DNA of 64,000 nucleotides, taken from Pseudomonadales bacterium (GTDB lineage Bacteria; Pseudomonadota; Gammaproteobacteria; Pseudomonadales; Azotimanducaceae). The notes below the pieces were generated by a model that saw only the letters and a program-made list of their open reading frames with translations, was not told the origin of the DNA and did not search any database. This document shows, in pieces, positions 42,701 to 51,440 of the stretch (the first letter of the stretch is position 1; each line of letters opens with the position of its first letter). A program made the position numbers and the translations under genes. The DNA is taken from contig JAHRVQ010000033.1 in the NCBI GenBank assembly GCA_019090615.1, forward strand, positions 1 to 64,000. The letters are read 5' to 3'.

Positions 42701-43472
42701 CTATGCCAGCGCACTTACTGCAGTGGATACCCTGGTCTTCGTTAATGATGGACCATTACGCGGTTTATCGGTTGCAGCATTACACGACGGCGATGAATTT
42801 TTAGTGCAGCGCTTTGCTTTGGCCGTGGCACCAGGGCTCAATATGGTGGACCCAAAACCATTGCCTGAAGCACCGCCGGTAGTATTTCTAGCAGGCCTCA
42901 GCCAGGCGGTTGACGGCTTCTCCGCATTGCCTGGTGTGCCAGGAGAATTAAATGCAGTGGCATCCGCCATGTCAGGTGAAGTAGTACTTAATTCTTCTTT
43001 TGCGCTGGATCAACTACGATTGGGGCTGGTTGAGAATAACCCATCCATGGTGCATCTGGCGACCCATGCAAGTTTCGGCAATGATTCTAGCGCCAGTTTT
43101 ATCCTCACCTGGGATGGTCAACTTAGCGTTAATAAACTGTCTGAATACGTACTTGCCAATCGCTTTCAGCAACGCCCACTTGACCTGTTAGTATTAAGTG
43201 CCTGTGAAACTGCAGTGGGAGATTCACGTTCCGCACTGGGTCTGGCAGGCATTGCCGTGCGCGCTGGAGCGAAAAGCGCTATGGGCTCTCTGTGGACTAT
43301 TTCAGATGAAGCCACTGCTTTGTTAATGGGTGAATTTTATTACAATTTGATACATCGCTCACTATCGAGATCAGAATCGTTACGCCAGGCTCAATTGACA
43401 CTGCTCAACGACCCTGCTTTCAACCACCCCTTTTTCTGGTCGCCATTTTTGTTAATCAATAATTGGTTATAG
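39747..43472 (+). CDS. TpsA-type secreted protein with C-terminal CHAT domain
   Basis: A 1241-residue exoprotein. Signal peptide residues 1-18. TPS/haemagglutination-activity domain at about 20-250: PTGPEFLIDASMGARRGPAL, LFHSFSEFSL, SRVSSNTPSLINGKL and FLLNPNGILISKDAQLDVDG. A Gly/Ala-rich β-helix extends to about 620. TPR-like helices occupy about 640-870 (LADLYAANQQLDEALYLARS). A CHAT (caspase-like) domain spans about 930-1240 with catalytic His in MVHLATHASFGND (about 1104) and Cys in LSACETAVGD (about 1151). Export by the overlapping TpsB is likely. The protein would be a surface-delivered cysteine protease. Confidence 0.9.
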   Translation: MNRLILLLCCFCMATLRADPVRDGSIGPTTTIQPTGPEFLIDASMGARRGPALFHSFSEFSLDRDQTATFTGDTSVDFVISRVSSNTPSLINGKLVSAIPGASFFLLNPNGILISKDAQLDVDGSVFLSSADYLAFDNGEIFTSDFGSLPTIDILTPTSFGFLDAEIGNISLNGTILELPDSTSLSLVGGNINIESASISLTSGEVQLVAVASAIEVPTLATAPPTLGQPGIGSTGQLADIVLLDSTIDVSGDAAGTVRIQAGRLDIQDSNISSVGINATTLAPVAINIIAIDSIKLAGETEISASTEGNATGGDIVIMTDQFKLLDDAEIISDTAGAGAAGSVAIVAGEVLIAGDAEIASDVETGATGNGGAVTITAANILLQGAPEISTDTDPMSSGQGGNIILTAADAIVLDIDFEAGEEAGVLSNTEGSGPAGSIQIQTPLLSIRGGTINAMSDGASLGGSIIVEANDVLLTDHASISVESSGTGDAGDILITGKGSVKLAPTTSISAKATIADGGNLLLTGYSQIISQFADVTANVGAGIGGNINLSATQVVADNAAIIAQAGAGQGGAINIDGDFFFSDSSLVSASAGPAGISGTVAINAPEVDLSASLEALPTAYRDPTNLFRQACAARTGVDATSSFVITEKTLVPSTVEGIPLARVEQIISADLVIARHAAQTKPAQQALDLLLLAQTTLQYAEPNTNTIYGLVHVARSYTLVAKRLETSPRHPLLLNAANLLQRARGLSKAIDNLPIQSYVLGNLADLYAANQQLDEALYLARSASNLAQEAETPASEYRWLALQGQILTAQRRPTEAIDAYRRSISVIENSSQSALVSVDVSGDYFYQQIVPVYHALVALLLDQAKSASSAAAQTMFHEARQVMELFKAAELRDYYQDECVAESQSSIMNLDEVASGVAVIYPIVLANQLELLVGIDGRLQHYSVNVTAKAIADQVAELREILENLEDDYLDISQALYDWVVRPYASALTAVDTLVFVNDGPLRGLSVAALHDGDEFLVQRFALAVAPGLNMVDPKPLPEAPPVVFLAGLSQAVDGFSALPGVPGELNAVASAMSGEVVLNSSFALDQLRLGLVENNPSMVHLATHASFGNDSSASFILTWDGQLSVNKLSEYVLANRFQQRPLDLLVLSACETAVGDSRSALGLAGIAVRAGAKSAMGSLWTISDEATALLMGEFYYNLIHRSLSRSESLRQAQLTLLNDPAFNHPFFWSPFLLINNWL

Positions 43473-43579
43473 GGTTTTTCTGCGTATTTATTGGTCAATC
43501 ATGTGAAATCATGACCCACTCATTGTCGATTTATTGTGGCAATTTGCACTGACCTCAGAAAACTGCCACTCGAATCCGA

Positions 43580-43615
43580 CCCCAATGTTCAACCCCAATG
43601 TTCAACCCCAATGTT
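43580..43615. repeat. 13-bp tandem repeat between convergent genes
   Basis: CCCCAATGTTCAA occurs 2.7 times. It lies between the convergent CHAT and HDOD genes. Confidence 0.8.
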
Positions 43616-43620
43616 TATCA

Positions 43621-45087
43621 TTATTTGTTATCCATCTGCTGTGTTGCTGATTTTTTTTGCGCTAGCAGTGCAAAAGCTACGGTGGAATAGTCCGCCATTC
43701 GGCAAAAACTTTGAAACTCATTTTCGGTGAATGATTCTTCACCTTGTTTACGCGCCCCATAGACCAGTCCCACTGGGGTTTGCTTCAGCAATATTGGATG
43801 TAATAAGAACTCCTTAGCAGCCAATTTTCGCAGCAATGGGTCAAGATCCTGAGGTTTATATTTTTCACCTTGCCTGGCTGTATGCCACATAGGCTGACCC
43901 ACCGTAAAAAGTTGTTTGACCAGTTTACCCGTGGATTGCTCGCCTTTTAAAATATTCATAATATCAATCTGAGCATCCGCTGTTGTCGCATCCCATTGAT
44001 TACCAATAACCCGCTTAGCTTGCAACCGATAGGTTTTAGCATTAACCAGTGCAAAAACCACCTGGTCCATCTTCAGTGCATGATGAATGCCCTCTAAAAC
44101 TGCCATCAAGGTCACATTAAGATCAGTGAATTGGCTCAGCATATGGGTCAAGCGGCCAAGAATTTCTAACTCATCCTGAAATTTTGACAATTTTAGTGCC
44201 TGTTCCTTATCCGCCATATCGTTGGCATTAAGTTCATTGGGCGGCAATAGCGAGTGTATTTGCGGAAAGCCAAAAGACTTCAGCCCCTCGGCAGCCACAC
44301 GGGCGCTGGCGTAAACATGTTTTTTAGCATCCACAACAGGCACCGATAAATAAACGCCAGCGCGTTTAATCTGCTTCTCGACCGTATCAGATAACCAACC
44401 ACGAGAAATGCCATTCGCAATACCAGAACCAATAGCAATCGCCTGTTCTTGTTCCTGCTTACGACTGGGCATCATTGACTTCCTCAACATCTCACTGAGA
44501 TTCCATTCTGAGATTAGGCCGCCAGTCAAATCATTCAGACTAAAACCAAGCACCCGTCGCTCGGCTTGTTCGCCTGAGTCATTTTCGCGATAAGCATCGA
44601 GCAGCTCATTACCTTTGCCAAAAGGAAAACACCAGAAGATTATCGATCCCAGCCGGTTTAACAGGGCCGCAATATAGATCGCTTCAAGCGCCTCAGGGTC
44701 AGATTTTTTTGCCAGTCGTTGAGCCTGCACGGCCGCGTGATAGGCTGAAACCATTTCCATTTGCAGCTGCTGTTGCGGCTCTGCATCCAGCACTGTATCT
44801 ATCATGGCAATGGTCAGGGCAATATTCCGCACCTGTTCAAAACCAAGCACGACCGTAGCATAACTTACGGTTTTAATCGGTTTGCCGGTTGGATTGTAAT
44901 GCGCGCTATTGGCAATCCTGAGGATTCGCGCAGTCATGGCGGTATCGTGCAGAATGATATTCGACAAGTCTTCGGCAGAGCTGTCATTTTCCCGAGAGAC
45001 ATAAGCCAAAGAACGTGCGGTATGGGCAAATGCCGGAAGTTGCTGTTCAGATAATTTGTCGATCCAGATTTGAAGTTTATCAATCAT
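43621..45087 (-). CDS. HDOD domain protein with GAF-like C-terminus
   Basis: A 488-residue signalling protein. The HDOD domain lies at about 12-215: LSEQQLPAFAHTARSLAYVS, IILHDTAMTARILRIANSAH (the D-P/D-x-L-x-x-R-I-L-R-I-A-N-S signature) and VSYATVVLGFEQVRNIALTI, but no catalytic HD pair. Residues about 300-475 form a GAF-like sensory domain (LGRLTHMLSQFTDLNVTLMA, VLEGIHHALKMDQVVFALVN, EFQSFCRMADYSTVAFALLA). HDOD proteins act in second-messenger and motility or stress networks. The gene is convergent with the CHAT gene. No DNA-binding domain is seen. Confidence 0.88.
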   Translation of the reverse strand: MIDKLQIWIDKLSEQQLPAFAHTARSLAYVSRENDSSAEDLSNIILHDTAMTARILRIANSAHYNPTGKPIKTVSYATVVLGFEQVRNIALTIAMIDTVLDAEPQQQLQMEMVSAYHAAVQAQRLAKKSDPEALEAIYIAALLNRLGSIIFWCFPFGKGNELLDAYRENDSGEQAERRVLGFSLNDLTGGLISEWNLSEMLRKSMMPSRKQEQEQAIAIGSGIANGISRGWLSDTVEKQIKRAGVYLSVPVVDAKKHVYASARVAAEGLKSFGFPQIHSLLPPNELNANDMADKEQALKLSKFQDELEILGRLTHMLSQFTDLNVTLMAVLEGIHHALKMDQVVFALVNAKTYRLQAKRVIGNQWDATTADAQIDIMNILKGEQSTGKLVKQLFTVGQPMWHTARQGEKYKPQDLDPLLRKLAAKEFLLHPILLKQTPVGLVYGARKQGEESFTENEFQSFCRMADYSTVAFALLAQKKSATQQMDNK

Positions 45088-45336
45088 CTCGGGTTATCAA
45101 AGACCTTTAACCCAGTATAGCGCAAGGCCAAAAAGCCAGAAAATTCACCTGTCACTAGCGTCAGCCAAAAACGCAGGGTATTCAAGCTTACCACAATGGC
45201 GAATACCTATAGAAAAAAAGCCGCATTAGCCGGTTTCAAGCCAGGTACCGCTATTCCAGCCTGCATATTGCTGCGGTCATGCCTTGATGCTAATGGGGAT
45301 AAATTTGTTATACTGGTCATTTACCTATTGCCAAAT

Positions 45337-45567
45337 ATGCTTGCCAGGTACATTGCTGTCTTCTTATCATTCGTTGCTATCCACGGCTACGCCAACGGCG
45401 TTAGCCAGCAAATTGAACGGCATAGCCCTGCCTGTTTTGAAAAACTAGCCCATTCCACCGGTGCTTTCATTCTTGACAAGGGCGAGGATGCGCTACTCAG
45501 CCGCGCCTGGTTAACCCAAAAAACCACCCACAGTATCGATATCCAGTACTTTCCGATAAAAAATTAA
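45337..45567 (+). pseudogene. Phospholipase D-family N-terminal fragment
   Basis: MLARYIAVFLSFVAIHGYAN is a good signal peptide. It is followed by CFEKLAHSTGAFILDKGEDA and LLSRAWLTQKTTHSIDIQYF, the N-terminal pattern of PLD-like proteins, where an HKD domain should follow ID(I/L)QY(F/Y). The frame stops 4 codons later (PIKN). The catalytic HKD motifs are absent. It is a truncated gene, joined directly to a different broken frame. Confidence 0.6.
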
Positions 45568-45569
45568 GC

Positions 45570-46564
45570 TTGAGTTTTGAGCAAGGTGGTCTCCAGGCAG
45601 TTGCCAGCGAACATGGTACCAGCTTCAAAAATGAGACCCATCAGCTGATTGAATGGATGGATGGATCGCCAAATTACGATGTCGTCTTTTCGGTTGATCA
45701 AACAGGGTTATCTACTTCACCAATTGTGGCCTTTTTTAGCAAAGGCGAAAAAATTGGCAGCAAGGGCGTATATCTAGACGGGACTTCTGCAGAAACTTAT
45801 ATTGATTCGATCGAATATATGACCAGAGGTGCCCATCCAGCAGCGCTTCAGGATTTTCAAATTGCGCTTTTAAAAATCTCAAATACGTTATCGGTCAATT
45901 CAGTAACAGCGGATAACGTGCGGCAAAAAACCAACCAAATGCTGGCTGAAAAATTAAATAATATGACCTTTACTGAAATCGTCTTGCTAGGGGATACACT
46001 TACGCCGGACAAAAAAACGAAAAAGATAATTAAGGATTTTAAACAAACCGGAACTAGTAGAGATTTTCAGCACGATGCTGATATCGTGAGATTGAAGCAC
46101 ATTTTTTATCTCGGTGATTTAATTGAAAAATATTATGCGCAAACCGGCAATTACCCTTTAGTCCCTCACAAGAAAAATATGCGGCGGGAAATAAAATGTT
46201 CGTAAATAAGGCAGTACATTACAGCGAGTTTAAAAACGCGATAGAGTCAACTTTAAAAATGGAAATGATTATCCCCTTTGACCCTCAACTGGTACCCGTA
46301 AATAAACCTAATTTCTATGTCTATCGTAGCGATAAGTCCGGATACACCCTGACTGCTCATTTATTCAATGGCAAAGGCATAAGTAAGAAGATTGACAAAT
46401 ACTATTACGAGCTAAATGTCTCAAATAATTCAAATAGCAAGGCGTCTGTTTATACTTATAACGCGCTTATAAACAGACCCAAATTTATAAAAAGGCTAAA
46501 TGCCCAATATATCCTGGTCGGGCCAAAGAACCCGGAGCAACAAGGCGTAGTAGTTAACAGATAG
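45570..46564 (+). pseudogene. Hypothetical protein gene with a frameshift
   Basis: Two frames (45570-46205 and 46196-46564) appear to be one gene. The first ends TGNYPLVP, and the second, read upstream of its ATG, continues SQEKYAAGNKMFVNKAVHYS. A single-base loss near 46165 would explain the break. The second half of the first frame (LGDLIEKYYAQTGNYPLV) looks like the D..R...L..A...Y....G.YP motif of pseudopilin-like proteins. No family is recognised for the rest (DVVFSVDQTGLSTSPIVAFF, KSGYTLTAHLFNGKGISKKI). The 5' end has no proper start (TTG only) and adjoins the PLD fragment, so it may be truncated too. Confidence 0.5.
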
Positions 46565-46695
46565 CCTGGCATTAGCGCCGTTTTTAAGTTAACGGCCATG
46601 TCGTGGACAACCAGGAGGCAGCAAGGCGCTGGTCGCCAACACCGCGTTACCCTCACTCAACCACAGCTTGACCACACTACGCAGAGGGTGCCATT

Positions 46696-46919
46696 TTATT
46701 GTGACCATAAACGCATTTTGCCATCCTTTTCGTCCTCGAATCGTTCTATCATGGCATCGTGGTGTTCATCCTCTAAATTAAGGCAATACATATACGATGC
46801 CCATTCCGGATCGTTGATATCACCATTGGTCATTGACGGGTCTGTGTTGCATATCAGTGTGCCGCTGCGGAGGCTCAGGCAAACAAATCTGCCAGGATTA
46901 ATCCCATAAACCAGGTACT
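46696..46919 (-). pseudogene. Possible C-terminal coding remnant
   Basis: This minus-strand frame reads YLVYGINPGRFVCLSLRSGT then NGDINDPEWASYMYCLNLED and EHHDAMIERFEDEKDG. It is protein-like (acidic, no stop for 73 codons) but opens after a stop with no start codon. No family is recognised. Confidence 0.35.
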
Positions 46920-46939
46920 AATGGCTTAAAGACGCTCAA

Positions 46940-47464
46940 ATGAACAAACTAGTGAATAGTCGTAAACAATTGATTAATGAAATCAGGGCCGCGTTTGGGC
47001 CGATCACTTTTCCGACTCATCAAGGGCTTAGAGCGGCAATGGCTGGTGATGATTGGGTTTCAGATCCAGAAACCCTGGCTCAGATAACAGCGAAGGAAGA
47101 TATTCACGGCGAATGGTGGGAAATACCAGAAGAAGAACTTAAAAGTTGTACACTGGCTCTGTTCTACCTGGATGCTTCAGGTATCGAGTTTTACCTGCCT
47201 GCTTATCTTTCAATGACGTTACAGGATTTGAAATATGAAAATTATAACCATATTGTATTCCTGCTTGATCCAGGTGCAGAGGGTGAGGACGAAGAGTTAT
47301 ATGAATATTTTTGCCAGCAATTTGAAAAAATAACTAAAGGGAAAAAGAAAGTTTGTATAAAATTTTTAGAGTATTTATTAGAAACTAAACTGGATCAATA
47401 TTGTGAGTCAGAAACTAAACAAGAAATTGAAAATATTCTTGTTCGTGATTTTTGGCAGATATAA
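46940..47464 (+). CDS. DUF6714-like hypothetical protein
   Basis: A 174-residue acidic protein. NKLVNSRKQLINEIRAAFGP and ALFYLDASGIEFYLPAYLSM (x-F-L/Y-x-x-x-G-x-x-x-Y-L-P-A-Y-L) match a small family of bacterial proteins I know as DUF6714. No function is known. It lies near broken genes. Confidence 0.6.
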   Translation: MNKLVNSRKQLINEIRAAFGPITFPTHQGLRAAMAGDDWVSDPETLAQITAKEDIHGEWWEIPEEELKSCTLALFYLDASGIEFYLPAYLSMTLQDLKYENYNHIVFLLDPGAEGEDEELYEYFCQQFEKITKGKKKVCIKFLEYLLETKLDQYCESETKQEIENILVRDFWQI

Positions 47465-47477
47465 CTTTTCTTGCCTG

Positions 47478-47530
47478 CCCTGTGTGTCAGCCTGATCCCA
47501 TACACCCTCTGTTTGGTATAAACCGTAGCT
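47478..47530 (+). repeat. R5 dispersed repeat
   Basis: TGTGTGTCAGCCTGATCCCA then TACACCCTCTGTTTGG matches the copy at 16170-16222 (minus strand) with few changes. Confidence 0.6.
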
Positions 47531-47655
47531 TATGGTTCATAACACTGAAGCTCAAATTATGCTGCCATTAATTATGTGCCATCGGCTATGTCTGAAACGC
47601 CGAACCAAAATTCAGACAGCCAGCATTACGCCGACCGCCTGAAGTTAAACTGCCA

Positions 47656-48837
47656 CTAGTCCGGCAAGCCCAGCACCCGTTTGGCAATGATGTTTAACTG
47701 AACCTCTGAGCTACCCCCGGCAATGGTCAATGCCTTGCCGAATAACATCGCCCGGGTGGTTTGTAAATCAACTTTGGCAAAACTCTCACCTTCCCAGCCC
47801 ACCCCTTGAACACCGCGGAGATAGACCGCCGTATCCTGTTCGCGACAGGTCAATTCTGATGAATAATACTTAAACATCGAGGTTGCAAAGGTCGGTGTGC
47901 CACCCTTGACATTTTCCTGTTGACTACGACTGCGGGTAGCACTGAAGGCCTTTGAATCCATTTGCAGCTGAATGACCCGGTCTCTGGTGACCGGATTTGC
48001 TATTTTGCCGTCGTGTTCACCCTCATACTGTCTGGCAATCTCATACAGGGGTACGCGACTAGTAAAATTGCCAGCACTGCCACTGGAAATAGACGAACGT
48101 TCGTATTCAAGCAAACGTTTACCAATGGCCCAACCCCTGTTTTTCTGACCCACAAGGTCAGCTTTTTCTGCCCTCACATTATCAAAAAAAGTTTCACAAA
48201 AAGGCGAAGCGCCATTGATCAGCTGAATCGGCCGAACAGTTACGCCAGGGTCATTCATTGGCAAGAGTAAAAAACTGATACCATCGTGTTTTGCCGCATC
48301 AGGGTCGGTACGCACCAGGGCGAACATCCAGTCGGCATATTGCGCACCTGAGGTCCAGATCTTTTGGCCGTTTACTTCATAGTAATCACCCTTGTCGACC
48401 GCTTTGGTTTGCAATGCGGCCAAATCAGAACCTGCCCCGGGTTCGGAATAGCCCTGGCACCAGCGTACCTCGCCTGTTGCGATGCCTGGCAGATGTTTTA
48501 GTTTTTGCGCATCATTACCAAACTCCAGCAGGGTGGGGCCAATCATAATAGTCCCCATACCCGTTAATGGCGCTGGCGCACCATAGCGACCCAGTTCCTG
48601 CCGCAGGACTCGATGTTGCTCGCCACTCAGTTCAGCGCCGTGATAAGCCTTAGGCCAGGTGGGCACAGTAAAACCCCGTTGTAAACAGGCATCAAACCAA
48701 CGTTTGGCATCAGTATCCAGGGTTTTGGTTGCACCTAATGCACCACCATCGATCCTGGATTGGCCGCGCAAAGATGCCGCACAATTGGCTTTAACCCAGT
48801 CACGAATATCTTGCCTAAATTCATTGATATCACCCAT
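47656..48837 (-). CDS. Acyl-CoA dehydrogenase
   Basis: A 393-residue FAD-dependent acyl-CoA dehydrogenase. N-terminal helical domain (MGDINEFRQDIRDWVKANCA). The signature WCQGYSEPGAGSDLAALQTK lies at about 131-150. The β-domain segment is YYEVNGQKIWTSGAQYADWM. The C-terminal helical bundle ends AMLFGKALTIAGGSSEVQLN then IIAKRVLGLPD. It introduces a 2,3 double bond in an acyl-CoA in β-oxidation or side-chain degradation. The subfamily resembles those of sterol/terpenoid catabolism, but no partner subunit is adjacent. It is full length. Confidence 0.9.
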   Translation of the reverse strand: MGDINEFRQDIRDWVKANCAASLRGQSRIDGGALGATKTLDTDAKRWFDACLQRGFTVPTWPKAYHGAELSGEQHRVLRQELGRYGAPAPLTGMGTIMIGPTLLEFGNDAQKLKHLPGIATGEVRWCQGYSEPGAGSDLAALQTKAVDKGDYYEVNGQKIWTSGAQYADWMFALVRTDPDAAKHDGISFLLLPMNDPGVTVRPIQLINGASPFCETFFDNVRAEKADLVGQKNRGWAIGKRLLEYERSSISSGSAGNFTSRVPLYEIARQYEGEHDGKIANPVTRDRVIQLQMDSKAFSATRSRSQQENVKGGTPTFATSMFKYYSSELTCREQDTAVYLRGVQGVGWEGESFAKVDLQTTRAMLFGKALTIAGGSSEVQLNIIAKRVLGLPD

Positions 48838-49148
48838 TTTGCTCCCTTGTTTTATCTTTTCGCTATTTTATATCCCATGAGGGCGCGGATTGAAACTATT
48901 GTCGCTACCTATTCCGAGATTACCACCGCGCTATCAAACGCTAACCTAATCTGTTCGAAAGACATTAAAAATTAAAACTGATCATTGCAGGGGATGATGT
49001 TGACTGGGTGCCTCACTTACACTGACACTTAAAACCAGTAGGTCAAATAAATCACACATGGTTGTTGAACTCAAAATTTAAAAATGGATTCATATTTGTT
49101 ACAACAATAAGGATATGCCGGTATTGCGTTGATAATGGCAAAATTTTA
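48838..49148. other. Intergenic region, nothing recognised
   Basis: About 310 bp with no gene or repeat that I can support. Confidence 0.4.
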
Positions 49149-50426
49149 CTATTTCTGTGGATCAGGCATTTCCTTGCCGGGCTTTTCCTCGCGCGGCTTT
49201 TCCTCTTGATGCCTTTTCTCGAAGGGCAGCGTTTCTGGTGCAAAGCGAGCGAATGCCAGAGCAACTGCAAACAACAAACAGCTGCCTAGAAATAGCGGCG
49301 CAGTTAAGCCGAATTCATCAGCGATAATGCCCAGCAAAATAGGTCCGACAACATAACCCACATCAGACAGGGTGCGAAAACTACTCATGGCCGTCGCCGT
49401 GTAGGCTGTTGGTGAAATATCTGCAGCGTAAGCTGAAGGAGCTGCGCCAGATACAGAACTGGCAATACCCCAAATACCGCTGGCGACTATAAACCAGAAG
49501 TAATCGTCTGCAAGGCCAAAGGTAATAAAGGCAATACCCGTTACAACAGTGGCAGGAACAATAACCGCCTTGCGACCAAAAAAATCCACCAGCATGCCGG
49601 CTGGATAAGTAAGCAGGACCCCGGCAATGCTGCCAAAGGCCATGGAGAAGCCAATTTCTGTGGCACTCAGGCCCAGTCGTGAAGTACCGACGATTGGAAT
49701 AATCGCAAATAGGCCACCGGTGCGTACCAGTGCGTTGATAAAACCGATACTACAGACAAGCCGAAAGCCGACCGGTTGAAGCACCTGTTTGAGTTGTTGA
49801 AAGTAAGGCAATGGGCCCGCTTGATCCGTCCCCTGGGCGCTGGTATCAGGTCGCGTTTCACTGATACCGAACCAGCCCAATAAAGCTGCGACCGCACTTG
49901 CTGCGCCACATACCAAAAAAGGCACGTCCAGACCCCAGGTTTGCGCAAGATAACCGCCAGGCAAGGGCCCAATACCCACAGCAAACAAAAATACCCCCTG
50001 GTAGATTGCCATAACACGGCCACGGCGGGCCGGCGTGCTAATATCCGCAAGTACAATGATGCCTGCCGTTAGAGTAAGCCCCGCTCCTGCTCCGGCAACA
50101 AATCGCGCCACGATTAGTTCAGGAAAGGTTGTAGCCAAAGCGCACCACAAGTTTCCGCCTGCAGCTACCAGACCACCTAACGCCAATACACTGCGGCGTC
50201 CCAACCAGTCCGCAAGCCGTCCGGCCGGCAAGCCCAGCATTAATCGCGCTACCCCATAAACTGCGATAGTGCTTCCAATCGCCGCCTGGCTAACATCAAA
50301 TGAACTGGCATAGAGAGGCAAAACCGGAACAATTGCGCCAAAACCTAGTTGGTTTACGCCTATTAAAAGGCACATCCAAATCAATACCTTGCGTTCTGAT
50401 TGCTGTCCGACGATGTTGTTCACCAC
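49149..50426 (-). CDS. MFS transporter (DHA1-like drug/proton antiporter)
   Basis: A 425-residue, 12-helix major facilitator. Early helices run CLLIGVNQLGFGAIVPVLPL, and the loop 2-3 motif is GLPAGRLADWLGRRSVLALG. The antiporter motif C region is AIYQGVFLFAVGIGPLPGGY (G-x-x-x-G-P-x-x-G-G). The motif supports efflux. The substrate is unknown. The cytoplasmic tail is short and charged (KRHQEEKPREEKPGKEMP). It stands alone. Confidence 0.9.
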   Translation of the reverse strand: MVNNIVGQQSERKVLIWMCLLIGVNQLGFGAIVPVLPLYASSFDVSQAAIGSTIAVYGVARLMLGLPAGRLADWLGRRSVLALGGLVAAGGNLWCALATTFPELIVARFVAGAGAGLTLTAGIIVLADISTPARRGRVMAIYQGVFLFAVGIGPLPGGYLAQTWGLDVPFLVCGAASAVAALLGWFGISETRPDTSAQGTDQAGPLPYFQQLKQVLQPVGFRLVCSIGFINALVRTGGLFAIIPIVGTSRLGLSATEIGFSMAFGSIAGVLLTYPAGMLVDFFGRKAVIVPATVVTGIAFITFGLADDYFWFIVASGIWGIASSVSGAAPSAYAADISPTAYTATAMSSFRTLSDVGYVVGPILLGIIADEFGLTAPLFLGSCLLFAVALAFARFAPETLPFEKRHQEEKPREEKPGKEMPDPQK

Positions 50427-50576
50427 AAATACCCTGATGGCCGCAACGATACCTGATAATGCCGGTTGATGCTGGCCGAGTCTTTCATTCCTATGCCGGC
50501 ATTTATACCTGCAACAGGCCCCATCGCGCCGCTTAAATTAATAACAGTCCTGATGAATCTCGACAGGAGACTGTTT

Positions 50577-50684
50577 ATGCAACAAATCACCTTAGCGAAA
50601 AACCCCGTTCTCGACGGTCTAGTGAAAAAACCACAATTGCCCAGTGGCGATCATATTGCCTGGCACGAACAAATAAAGGAATAA
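50577..50684 (+). CDS. Possible small protein or 5' gene remnant
   Basis: A 35-codon frame, MQQITLAKNPVLDGLVKKPQ then LPSGDHIAWHEQIKE, is preceded by a well-spaced AGGAG. It is either a genuine small protein or the start of a truncated gene. No family is recognised. Confidence 0.35.
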   Translation: MQQITLAKNPVLDGLVKKPQLPSGDHIAWHEQIKE

Positions 50685-50806
50685 CCACTAACAAGTTTGC
50701 TGACGTAAATAAAGAATGGCGAAAAAGCAGAGTTATCGATAAACCTGCGCATTATTTTTATGCTTTACGGTTGGAACAACCCATGTACGCACATTACCTA
50801 ATCATC

Positions 50807-50834
50807 ATTATCTGCTCAACATTATCTGCTCAAC
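50807..50834. repeat. 14-bp exact tandem duplication
   Basis: ATTATCTGCTCAAC occurs twice head to tail in the intergenic region before 50957. Confidence 0.8.
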
Positions 50835-50956
50835 ATTGCCTACCCATGATTTTATCAACCACTTCACCAGGTCCTTATTGTTGCGCATTGTTGCACATGG
50901 ATGTTTTTAAAAACTCCTGTTAATCTCGGATTTATTTTCAGGATCAGCAAATAGCC

Positions 50957-51334
50957 ATGGAAACAGCAAATACTCTTTTTATTCTCGCCAAATGGGGGCT
51001 CAAGGTTGTCAATGGCGTATTTGAATCTCATATGTGGCTTCTAGACGATCACGAAACCTCAATGAAGTACATTTCTCTACACAAATCAAAAGCCGACAGA
51101 GCGACCAAAGGCGGCGAAATTATCAATATACGCCGTGCCACAGCGACTGAAATAGCAGCTCACCAAGCTTTACTAATAAAGAATGGCATTGGACAGATGA
51201 AAAATGAAGACAACAGAAAAATAATCGAATTCAGGCTCGACCCAAAATGGAAAGCACTTTGGCCCCTACATGCCAAAACTAATCCAATGGCCTATAAAGG
51301 TCTGGGATATCTCTCTATCCCGCCAGTCTCTTAA
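50957..51334 (+). CDS. Hypothetical protein
   Basis: A 125-residue soluble protein with no domain that I recognise. It contains LFILAKWGLKVVNGVFESHM, GGEIINIRRATATEIAAHQA and IIEFRLDPKWKALWPLHAKT. The Trp/Lys-rich C-terminus is unusual. No clear ribosome site. It stands alone upstream of the exonuclease gene. Confidence 0.6.
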   Translation: METANTLFILAKWGLKVVNGVFESHMWLLDDHETSMKYISLHKSKADRATKGGEIINIRRATATEIAAHQALLIKNGIGQMKNEDNRKIIEFRLDPKWKALWPLHAKTNPMAYKGLGYLSIPPVS

Positions 51335-51440
51335 ACAATCTATAAGCCAGCATAAATGAGTGGAAGGAGTGACATTGTCCATAACATCTTTTCCGCATTC
51401 GCACCTGACGCCGCCATGGCAGGGAATTTAGTATTTAGAT

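Noticed and set aside
46598-46909. 103-codon plus-strand frame
   Set aside because: It lies opposite a more protein-like minus-strand remnant, and its sequence is Ser/Arg/Gln-rich shadow sequence.
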